Assembly (NCBI GenBank): GCA_030848705.1
Contig: CM061238.1
Span: forward strand, 31,340,655 to 31,404,654
Direction of reading: 5' to 3'
DNA from: Heracleum sosnowskyi
Taxonomy: Eukaryota > Streptophyta > Magnoliopsida > Apiales > Apiaceae
Length of the DNA stretch: 64,000 bases
The notes under the pieces are model-generated. The model saw nothing but the letters and a program-made list of their open reading frames with translations, did not search any database and was not told the DNA's origin. The stretch's first letter is position 1, and each line of letters begins with the position of its first letter. This document shows positions 55,586-64,000 of the stretch, piece after piece. Position numbers and translations under genes: made by a program.

Positions 55586-58500
55586 GGAGACAAAAGGAAT
55601 CTTTGGTACTTGGATAGTGGTTGTTCAAGACACATGACTGGTGATTCTACCCTGCTCACAGAGTTTCAGGAAAGAGCTGGCCCTTGTATTGCTTTTGGAG
55701 ATGACAGCAAAGGCTACACTAAGGGATATGGCTTGATTTCAAAAGAGAATGTCATCATAGATGAGGTTGCATTGGTGGATGGTCTTAAGCACAATTTGCT
55801 TAGTATCAACCAACTTTGTGACAAAGGATTTTTAGTTACTTTTTTTAAGAAGCCTGTGTTGTTTCTAAAGGAGGAAACAACAATGTGGTAATGACTGGAT
55901 TCAGGAGAGGGAATGTGTACATTGCTGACTTTAGTAGCACAAGTCCAGACACCATCACTTGTCTTTTCAGCAAGGCAAGCAAGGATGAAAGTTGGCTATG
56001 GCACAAGAAACTGTCTCATCTGAATTTCAAAGTTATGAATGATTTGGTGAGGAAAGATCTTGCTAGAGGAATTCCACAAGTGGAGTTTTCCAAGGATGGT
56101 TTGTGTGATGCCTGTCAAAAAGGGAAACAAAAGAAGGCATCATTCAAAAGCAAGACAGAGTCATCAATTGTCCATCAGCTCGAGTTGCTTCATATGGATC
56201 TGTTTGGCCCTGTGAATGTCATGTATATTTCAAAGAAGAAATACTGTCTTGTGATTGTTGATGATTTTTCTAGATTTACATGGACCTTCTTTTTGCACTC
56301 CAAAGATGAGGCAAGTGAAATCATTATCAATCACATCAAGATGGTAAACAATCATCCTGACTTGAAAGTAAGAAGGATTAGGAGTGACAATGGGACAGAA
56401 TTCAAGAATTCAAGCATGAAGGTGTTCTGTGAAGAAAATGGTATTTTGCATGAGTTTTCAGCAGCAAGGACACCACAGCAAAATGGTGTAGTTGAAAGGA
56501 AAAACAGAACACTTATTGAAGCTGCAAGGACAATGCTAGATGAATCAAAGTTACCAACTTATTTTTGGGCTGAGGCAGTTAACACAGCCTGCTTCACTCA
56601 AAATATTTCTTTGATTAATCAGGCCAAAGGTATGACCCCTTATCAACTACTCAAAAGAAAGAAGCCACTATTGGATTTTCTTCATGTCTTTGGATGCAAG
56701 TGCTTTGTTCTGAGAAATCAAGCTGAGCATTTAGGGAAATTTGAAGCAAAGACTGATGAAGCAATATTTGTGGGATATGCAGCAGGGAAAGCTTACAGAG
56801 TCTATAATCTCAGAACCAACATTGTTATGGAATCTGTACATGTTGTTTTTGATGATCTCAAAATTCAAGGTCTCTGTGATGAAGGTTTCCATGAAAGTCT
56901 TTCTTTTGAGAATGAGGAAGGAGATCAAGTGAATCATGTTAAGGCTACTGAGAAACAGCCTAAAGTTGTTGTATCTAGCACAGATGAAAGCAGCAGTGAA
57001 GATGAAATTGCTGCATTAAGATTGAAAAGAATAGCTGCTAGCAGATCAAATGGTCATTTCGTTGACAGTCATGATGGTGGATTCGTTGACAGTCAAAATG
57101 AGCGTTTCGTTGACAGCCAAAATGGTCATACCGTTGACAGTCATGGAAATGCTTCTAGAAGTGATCAATTAAGGACAACAAACTCAGGGGGAGTTTCTCA
57201 AGGACAAACATCCAATCAAGGCAATCATGATCATGAAGCTACCTCGTCAAGAGCAAATCTACCTCCCTCAAGGAAATGGACTAAAGATCATCCCTTTGAA
57301 CTAATTATAGGTGATGTTACTTCAAAAGTCCAAACTAGAAGAGCAACTCAAGAGGAATGTCTATATAGCAGCTTTCTGTCTCAAGATGAGCCAAAGAAAG
57401 TTGAGGATGCACTTCTAGATCCAGATTGGGTTTTAGCCATGCAAGAGGAGCTAAACCAATTTGAGAGGAACAATGTTTGGAAGCTGGTGCCCAAGCCTAA
57501 GGACAGGAGTGTCATAGGCACAAAATGGGTGTTCAGAAACAAGATGGATGAAAATGGCATAGTCACAAGGAATAAAGCTAGATTGGTTGCAAAAGGCTAT
57601 TCACAGGAAGAAGGAATTGATTTTGATGAAACCTTTGCTCCTGTTGCTAGACTAGAAGCAATAAGGATTTTTCCTAGCCTATGCAGCCCATGCCAATTTC
57701 AAAGTCTATCAAATGGATGTGAAGAGTGCTTTTCTGAATGGGGAATTGGAAGAGGAGGTGTATGTAAGTCAACCTCCTGGTTTTGAAGATGATGATTATC
57801 CAGAATATGTATACTTCCTCCTCAAAGCACTCTATGGTTTGAAACAAGCACCTAGAGCCTGGTATGACACACTTTCACAGTTCCTCCTTGAGAATCACTT
57901 CACTAGAGGTACTGTAGATAAAACTCTTTTTCACAGGGTTGTGAATGGCTCTACTATACTTGTTCAAATTTATGTAGATGACATAATCTTTGGGTCTACA
58001 GATGTGAAACTTTGTCAAAAGTTTGCCAAGCTTATGCAAAGTGAATATGAAATGAGCATGATGGGAGAATTAACTTACTTTCTTGGTCTTCAAGTGAAGC
58101 AAGTTAATGAAGGCATTTTCATTAGTCAAACAAAATATATTCATGATTTATTAAAGAAATTTAATTTAATGGAATGCTCTCCTGCCAAAACTCCCATGCC
58201 TACTGCCACCAAACTTGAATTGAATACTAAGGAAAAATCTGTGGACATTTCAAGTTACAGAGGCATGGTAGGCTCACTTCTATATTTAACAGCTAGTAGA
58301 CCTGATATTATGTTTGCTACATGTCTATGTGCTAGATTTCAGGCTGACCCTAGGGAATCCCATTTAGTTGCTATTAAAAGAATTTTCAGATATCTCAAAG
58401 GAACACCAAACCTTGGCATTTGGTATCCTAGAGAATCTGGCTTTGAACTAATTGGTTATTCAGATGCAGATTTTGCAGGATGTAAAATTGACAGGAAAAG

Positions 58501-58915
58501 CACAACTGGCACCTGTCAATTCTTAGGAAACAAGCTTGTGTCATGGTTCAGCAAGAAACAAAACTCAGTTTCCACCTCCACAGCTGAGGATGAGTATATT
58601 GCAGCTGGAAGTTGTTGTGCACAGATTTTATGGATGAAAAATCAACTTCTTGATTATGGATTAAGAGTTGAGAAAATTCCTATTTTCTGTGACAACACTA
58701 GTGCCATTGCCATTACTGAGAATCCAGTGCAGCATTCAAGGACCAAGCACATTGACATCAAGTACCATTTCATTAGAGAACATGTTATGAATGGTACTGT
58801 GGAGTTACATTTTGTTCCAAGTGAACAACAACTTGCAGACATTTTTACCAAGCCACTTGATGAATCAACATTCTCAAGATTAGTAAGTGAGCTAGGTATG
58901 CTAAATTTCTCTTAA
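55586..58915 (+). pseudogene. Pol of element E (PR-IN-RT-RNase H), two frameshifts
   Basis: Protease LDSGCSRHMTG near 55612, integrase with WHKKLSHLN, CDACQKGKQ, HMDLFGP, RSDNGTEF and VVERKNRT. The linker has four FVDS/TVDS units (57055-57140) coded by the family word. RT has YVDDIIFG (about 57970); RNase H has YSDADFAGC, an STSTAEDEYIAA variant and QLADIFTKPL. Frameshifts lie near 55848 (a T run) and near 57673 (an extra C in GGATTTTTCCTAG). Otherwise well preserved. Confidence 0.9.
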
Positions 58916-59456
58916 TTATTTTTGAGATATTTTGCAAGTTACTATGTAGCCAGAAATTTGCTATGTTTTTCTGTGAATTAATTTTCTCAGGAAAAAGTGA
59001 AATTTTGTCTAAGTCAAAATTACTATGTCAACGAAACGCACCATTTCGTTGACAGTCTTAGCATTTTTCTGGGTGTTTCGTTGATAGCTCTTTTATATCA
59101 ACGAAACGCAGCTTTATCAACGAAATAGACGGGACTTTAACCGCCCAATCCTGATTCGTTGATTTAGCGCAGTTAATCTGAACCGTTGAAATTTGACACG
59201 TCTTTTACCACGATCTATGCATACAACCCTGTAAGTATAAATCATGGTAATACTTTAAGAGTAACGGTTATATTTTTAAGCCAATCCAGTAATTTACATT
59301 TATTATTGGACTCAATTTCTGAGAATTTTTGGGGGAGTATTTAAGAAATTCTATTTTCTTTAATTTCTTTTTTACCTGTTCTCAAAAATTCCAAAGGCTT
59401 TTCTCTCTTCTTCTCTCTAACAAGCGATTCAGTTCGAAGCTTTTTCTCACTCAACA
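58916..59456 (+). promoter_or_regulatory. pol-ORF3 spacer of E: TCAACGAAA cluster, internal PPT, TATA-like box
   Basis: Six family words on both strands at 59028-59163. A GGGGGAG tract (59326-59337) like the 3' PPTs lies directly before TATTTAAG (59338-59345), 112 bases before the ORF3 ATG, with a C/T-rich leader. No accessory ORF. The layout suggests a separate ORF3 transcript or a second plus-strand primer; neither is proven. Confidence 0.55.
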
Positions 59457-62400
59457 ATGGCACCCATAGTCAAGCTCATGTCTGCTGGAGGGTTTATCTA
59501 TGAGAAAAACAACTCCATCCCCTTTGTTGTCAAAGAAAGCCCGAACCGCCTATTTTTCAAGATGATGGACTTCATGAAGAATTGCAAGTTGAGCTATGCA
59601 ATGTTTCACTCTACACCACTCTACAATGAGATAATCGAGGAGATTTGGACCTCATGTGAGTATAGTGGGACAAATTGCACCTTGCAATTCACCATCCAAG
59701 GTAATGAGTATATAGTTAATTCTGATGTATTGCAAGCATGTCTACATATTCCTGAAAATAACTGTAATGCTTTGCCTACATTCACTGAAATGGTTAACAT
59801 GCTAAATTCCATAAACTACTCATTGCCTACTGATAATTTGGGTAAGATAATTAGGAGAGGTTTGGTTAGAGAATACACTTACTTAGCTGATGCATTCATT
59901 AAAGTCTTTTCTGGAAAGATTAGTAATTTTGATGCATTAACTAATTCTATGTTGATTCTCTTAACCATGCTTCTAACTGATAGATATTATAACTTTAGCA
60001 CCCAACTCTTGTATGAAATTGGTGCTAAGTTGGGTGATAAGGCAAATAGGAAAAAGAATATCTATTATGCTAGGTTTCTGATGATGTTGGCTAACCATGT
60101 TAGTCCAGCACCATTAGTTATCTCTAACCCTGTTTCCAGGTTTGAGTGCTTTGTGCAAGAGAAGAGAGTTTTGACAGATATACTGAGACTTAACCACAAT
60201 GGTGATGTCCCAGTGGTGTATCTGCCCATCATTGAGGTAACTTCTTCTAACCCTGTTAGTGTAGTTGTTACTTCTATTGTTTCACCTTCCAATGTTGCTA
60301 TGGAGTCTGTAGCTGTGTCCCAACAGGCTCCTGCCCAAGCAACAAAACCTAAATCTAAGAAATCCTCAAAGCCAACCTCAGGTGCTTCTCAAAAGGCACC
60401 TGTTGCAAAAACTACTTCACAACCAAAGGGGAGTGATTCTGGAGTTGTGAGAGGTGAGGGAAGGGGTGAAAATCAAAGAAACCCCAAGAATAAGGAAGGA
60501 AAGGATAGTGTGTCCCAACCAAGCCCCATTGTGTCTTCCCAACAAGGCACAATGAGTAACATGGATTTAAACACAAGTCTAGTTGCATCCTCCCAAAAGG
60601 ATGTGATTATTGAAACAAGCTCTCCTCCAAGAGCACACTCCAAGAGGGTAAGGGAAACTTCAAGCCGACAGTCTACATTTTCCCAATACCATAGGAGAGT
60701 GAAGCAAAAATCCAAGGGTACACAGGGTGCACACACTCTGGAAGCAACACTTCCAGCTTCACAAATTCAGTTTGATGTAACCCCAATTATTACTCTGGGG
60801 TTACAGTCCCATTCTTTAAATATAAATCTTGAACCAACTTCTCAAACTTCACCAACTCAATCATTAGATGTGGATATGATCCATTCATCTATCCCTGATT
60901 CTCCAACTCTTTTCTTGGAGAAGCCCCACTCTGACATTGGTGACCATCACTTGTTAAGTGATTTGTTGGGCCACCAATCATCCTTTTCTGAAGTTACAAG
61001 AGGATCTGTGGAACAATCTCTTAAATCAATCACCACAGACTCTACTGTAATTTCACTATCTCAAAGTGCTTTCTTGACTTCATCAACGAAACAGTCTCTT
61101 TCGTTGACAAGTGTTTCTCCATCAACGGTATCCATACCGTTGACAGTTCAAACTACCATACCGTTGATAGTTCATTCTGCATCTTTAATTGAAAATCAAG
61201 TTGTTTCCACAACTAGTGCAGATGATCTAGTGGTAGTTGAGACACTTCTAGGATTGAGAGGGAGTGAAACTGAGAGGCTGGCTTGCAGCCAGGCAAAAGG
61301 AGAGGTTGAGAGTGAGAGGCTGACTATTTCTTCCAGTCAGGCAAAAGGAGAGGTTGAGTGTACCACCTTAGTAGGTGAAGGTGAGGGTGTGAGAGGTGTG
61401 AGCCATGGGGAGCCCATGATGCAAGAAAATAGAGGAGAGAGAGAAGGGACTACAGGAGCAATAAGGGATGAAGCAGCCATTGCAAGTGAGTTAATGGAGG
61501 CCAGTGAGGGAGAAAGGGAACCTACTTTCCAAGAGCATTATCAACAAACTCTGGATAGTATTTCCCTGGATCCTGAGACCTTTACTCATCCTGTGCCAGC
61601 CTATCAAATTATGGCTCAGCAGGGCAATGTGGAGGCAGAAAGGTCACTAAACCTAATTCATACAACTGCATCAATGCAAAGAGCAAAGGATGCCTTGACC
61701 AATCTACCTCCAGGAGCTGCAGCAAGTGGAGACTTTGACTTTTCTGATGATGAGGACAGCTATGGTGATAATCTACAGGTGGCCACTACTTCACAGACCG
61801 GGACTTCTGTGGTGCCTCCTAGACCAGACTGGCTTTCTCAGGATATGCATGGAAGATTCACTCTAGATGCTGCTATCTCAAGGCAGTACAATGAGGCATA
61901 TCTAGCTCATGAGTCTGCAAATGCAAGGGACAAGCAATTCTACAAGGCCATCATGGATTCTCTGGAAATCCAAAGGCTACAGATGCTACAGACAAGGATT
62001 GAAGCTACAGAAATCAAGGATTCCATTAGCAACCTCAAGGATGCTAATAACAGGAGGCTAGATGAAAAGCTTCCTCTTCTCACTGTGTCCAAGATGACCA
62101 GGTTTTTCTCTAAGGAACCTGAAGTGGCTACCTCCTTGAAAACTCTCTCTTATAGAGTGGACAAGGTGGAAGCTACTTTATCTCAGATGCAAAAGGAACA
62201 GGAGAAGAAATTACAACTATTGGCCCAACTAGTGGCAGCTCAAGGACTCCCAGTCATCTCTTTTGATGATAACAAAAAGGGGGAGAAATCTAAGGAGCTA
62301 GACATTCAAATCACAAAGGTTATGGTCCCAGCCATTTCCTTACCAAATGAGCCACTAGCAATGGGGGAGCTTGGAAAGAAGCAAAAGGATGGTATTGACC

Positions 62401-63905
62401 TAATACAGGAAGCTTCTATGAGGATGAGACTTGCAGAACAAATTAAAGACCATTGGTCCAACATAGAAGCAAGGGTCAAGAAATTTGCTGGAACTTCAAA
62501 GACAGATCAGCCATCAACAAATGCAATGGTGATAGTTCCAATGGAGCCACAGTTCAAAAGTTCTTATGTCATAGAACCACTTCAGCATGGAGTCTCTCAA
62601 GACTCAAGAAGAGAGAAAGGGCAATCTTCATGTTTTAGGGATGTGGATGCAAGAGGGATATCTCCATTATCACCTGCCAAACCCAAGGGCAAAAACATTG
62701 CAAGGATATTTTATCCTCCACCAAAGCCAGATGAGTTCAAAGTCCTAGGGAAGCTGATCATTGAAAGCAAAGAGAGCAATCATCCAAGCATAAGGAACAA
62801 AAGGGCCATCATCTACAGGGATAGCAAAGAAATTTGCATTTGGGTTGGTCACCCAAATTTTGCCAAGGCCAAAGCTGAAGAATCTGAAAGGGCAGCAATG
62901 CAAGCTCTTGCAGTTGCACAATCACTTGAAGATGAAGAAACCCTACAGGAAGAAAAGGCTAAGGATGAAGCTAAGGGAGCTGGAAAGGAAAGGAAGGGAG
63001 TAAGGCAGCCAAAGGCTAGAGCCAAAAGGAATCTGGATTTTGACAAAGATGATTCTCAGGACACTGCTCAAGACTCTTCAACAAAAAGTGCACATCAAAT
63101 TCCTGTTGGACTACCTCTTGAAGGAAAGTTGGCCTGTGATCCTGCACATCCTGTCAACTTTCATGATCAACCAATTATGCCAAAAGAGGAGCCTCTTGAA
63201 TTTGATGAGGCCTACTTTCCAAAGTTTCTATTTGAGAAGGATCAACCAATGAAGACAATGAAAAGGGCTGTCAAGGCAAAGCCAGTGTTTGTGAGAAAGC
63301 CACAACCTCAGAAACCCCCTGCAAATCCAGAGGACTGCATGTACATTGCTGACATCAGGGAAGAATCCAGTCTACATCTTGACTTAGACAACCTGGTGGA
63401 AGTAAGGGGCATTGCAGCTTCTCAAAAATTACCTGAGAGACTGGTCTTTGTATACAAGGGTGGTAGAGATCAAGTGTGGCCCCTCTACAGTATTTTAGGA
63501 GAAGACTATCAAACACTACTCTCAGTGTTTAGATGCTTGAAAAAGGACTTTGGCTTCACCAAAACAGCCAAGTCTGAGGTGGTCTCCAAAATCTGTCAGA
63601 TAAAGGCTAGCTGGAACAAGCCTGAGGCTCTTCCCAGGATGCTTAGAGTGCCCTCAACAGGAAAGAAGATCCATCTTCAACCATACTGGATGATGGAATT
63701 TAAGGACAAGGACAATTGCAGAAGATTCTTCAGGATGGAAGACCAGCTGGATAAGGCATCTAATCAAACTCTAAAGTTTATGCAATCCATGCTTGGTGAT
63801 CAAGATGAAGAGGAGAAGATCTTTTACAGAAGGCTACAGGTCCAAATTGAGGAAAACAACTCTAAGAGAGGGAAGAGGACTATGCCACAAAGAAGACACA
63901 GATGA
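59457..63905 (+). CDS. ORF3 protein of element E
   Basis: 1482 aa, open throughout. The N-terminal domain (REYTYLADAFIKVFSG, NFDALT, YYARFLMML) is shared with the other families. It is followed by basic patches (KPKSKKSSKPTSG about 297; SKRVRETSSRQ; RRVKQKSKG), a long Ser/Thr/Glu-rich region with five family words (61083-61169), a coiled coil (about 870-930) ending at DNKKGEKSKE, a Lys-rich region and a basic C-terminus (SKRGKRTMPQRRHR). No signal peptide or convincing membrane helix. The C-terminal domain of B and C is not obvious here. Probably nuclear by composition; activity unknown. Confidence 0.83.
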   Translation: MAPIVKLMSAGGFIYEKNNSIPFVVKESPNRLFFKMMDFMKNCKLSYAMFHSTPLYNEIIEEIWTSCEYSGTNCTLQFTIQGNEYIVNSDVLQACLHIPENNCNALPTFTEMVNMLNSINYSLPTDNLGKIIRRGLVREYTYLADAFIKVFSGKISNFDALTNSMLILLTMLLTDRYYNFSTQLLYEIGAKLGDKANRKKNIYYARFLMMLANHVSPAPLVISNPVSRFECFVQEKRVLTDILRLNHNGDVPVVYLPIIEVTSSNPVSVVVTSIVSPSNVAMESVAVSQQAPAQATKPKSKKSSKPTSGASQKAPVAKTTSQPKGSDSGVVRGEGRGENQRNPKNKEGKDSVSQPSPIVSSQQGTMSNMDLNTSLVASSQKDVIIETSSPPRAHSKRVRETSSRQSTFSQYHRRVKQKSKGTQGAHTLEATLPASQIQFDVTPIITLGLQSHSLNINLEPTSQTSPTQSLDVDMIHSSIPDSPTLFLEKPHSDIGDHHLLSDLLGHQSSFSEVTRGSVEQSLKSITTDSTVISLSQSAFLTSSTKQSLSLTSVSPSTVSIPLTVQTTIPLIVHSASLIENQVVSTTSADDLVVVETLLGLRGSETERLACSQAKGEVESERLTISSSQAKGEVECTTLVGEGEGVRGVSHGEPMMQENRGEREGTTGAIRDEAAIASELMEASEGEREPTFQEHYQQTLDSISLDPETFTHPVPAYQIMAQQGNVEAERSLNLIHTTASMQRAKDALTNLPPGAAASGDFDFSDDEDSYGDNLQVATTSQTGTSVVPPRPDWLSQDMHGRFTLDAAISRQYNEAYLAHESANARDKQFYKAIMDSLEIQRLQMLQTRIEATEIKDSISNLKDANNRRLDEKLPLLTVSKMTRFFSKEPEVATSLKTLSYRVDKVEATLSQMQKEQEKKLQLLAQLVAAQGLPVISFDDNKKGEKSKELDIQITKVMVPAISLPNEPLAMGELGKKQKDGIDLIQEASMRMRLAEQIKDHWSNIEARVKKFAGTSKTDQPSTNAMVIVPMEPQFKSSYVIEPLQHGVSQDSRREKGQSSCFRDVDARGISPLSPAKPKGKNIARIFYPPPKPDEFKVLGKLIIESKESNHPSIRNKRAIIYRDSKEICIWVGHPNFAKAKAEESERAAMQALAVAQSLEDEETLQEEKAKDEAKGAGKERKGVRQPKARAKRNLDFDKDDSQDTAQDSSTKSAHQIPVGLPLEGKLACDPAHPVNFHDQPIMPKEEPLEFDEAYFPKFLFEKDQPMKTMKRAVKAKPVFVRKPQPQKPPANPEDCMYIADIREESSLHLDLDNLVEVRGIAASQKLPERLVFVYKGGRDQVWPLYSILGEDYQTLLSVFRCLKKDFGFTKTAKSEVVSKICQIKASWNKPEALPRMLRVPSTGKKIHLQPYWMMEFKDKDNCRRFFRMEDQLDKASNQTLKFMQSMLGDQDEEEKIFYRRLQVQIEENNSKRGKRTMPQRRHR

Positions 63906-64000
63906 ATCATTTGCTCAATCTAGAGGAGCACTTTTGGGCATTAGTCTTGTAAGTCTTGTATTTTGTCTAAAATATTATGAAGCTTAATGCATTTTCTACT
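63906..64000 (+). other. Start of E's 3' untranslated region
   Basis: No gene. The PPT and 3' LTR are expected beyond the window. Confidence 0.6.

Larger units (their letters stand above)
38257..64000 (+). mobile_element. Element E: Sirevirus, 5' LTR to ORF3, hosting F
   Basis: 5' LTR 38257-39270, PBS, gag (split by F), pol, spacer, ORF3; PPT and 3' LTR lie beyond the window. The bases before the LTR, GAATA (38252-38256), are the predicted target duplication. Pol has two frameshifts, so this copy is not autonomous. The word TCAACG(A/G)(A/T)A(C/T)G, on both strands, is clustered in every part of the element. Confidence 0.88.

Noticed and set aside
1..64000. Host genes, tRNAs or organelle insertions
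   Set aside because: All long frames belong to retrotransposons, and no tRNA-like or plastid-like sequence was recognised by eye.

Overview
The window is plant nuclear DNA made almost wholly of nested LTR retrotransposons. I recognise no host gene, tRNA, rRNA or CRISPR array. The pol domain order (protease, integrase, reverse transcriptase, RNase H), primer sites matching initiator tRNA-Met, GGGGGAGAT polypurine tracts and a long third ORF after pol place five of the elements in the Sirevirus (SIRE/Maximus) branch of Ty1/copia. This fits a flowering plant, probably a eudicot; the species cannot be read from the sequence.

Layout, resolved from LTR ends and 5-bp target duplications: A (minus, decayed) is the oldest host, seen at 406-3125 and 27953-28924. 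C (minus, 3126-27952, TSD TCAAT) sits in A's reverse transcriptase. B (plus, 3685-16754, TSD TCATT) sits in C's 3' LTR. G, a solo LTR (23272-24747, TSD ATAAC), sits in C's pol. D (minus, from 28925) sits in A's integrase-RT linker. E (plus, 38257 to beyond the window) sits in D's integrase-RT linker. F (plus, 41158-54912, TSD ACAAG), a Ty3/gypsy element with 4.8-kb LTRs, sits in E's gag. LTR differences counted by eye agree with the nesting: F 8/4813, B 2/492, C 5/575.

B is the only element with intact gag, pol and ORF3, and its LTRs differ at two bases. C, D and E carry a few nonsense codons or frameshifts each. F's pol is ruined although its LTRs are almost identical, so it was probably moved in trans.

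The most unusual signal crosses ordinary features. Each Sirevirus family here is peppered with its own short word, in LTR, gag or integrase-RT linker, non-coding spacer and ORF3: AAACTCTGA in B, AATCCTGAT/AATACTGAT in A and C, TGACAG(C/T)A in D, TCAACGAAA(C/T)G in E. Copies are read in different frames, occur on both strands, and in the LTRs usually point opposite to the internal copies. ORF3 has basic nuclear-localisation-like clusters and coiled coils but no visible signal peptide or membrane helix. The combination resembles the VANDAL/VANA sequence-specific anti-silencing system of Arabidopsis DNA transposons. I propose, as inference, that these Sireviruses carry an analogous family-specific self-recognition system. 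A second recurring feature is a small acidic ORF with its own TATA box between pol and ORF3 in B, C and D.
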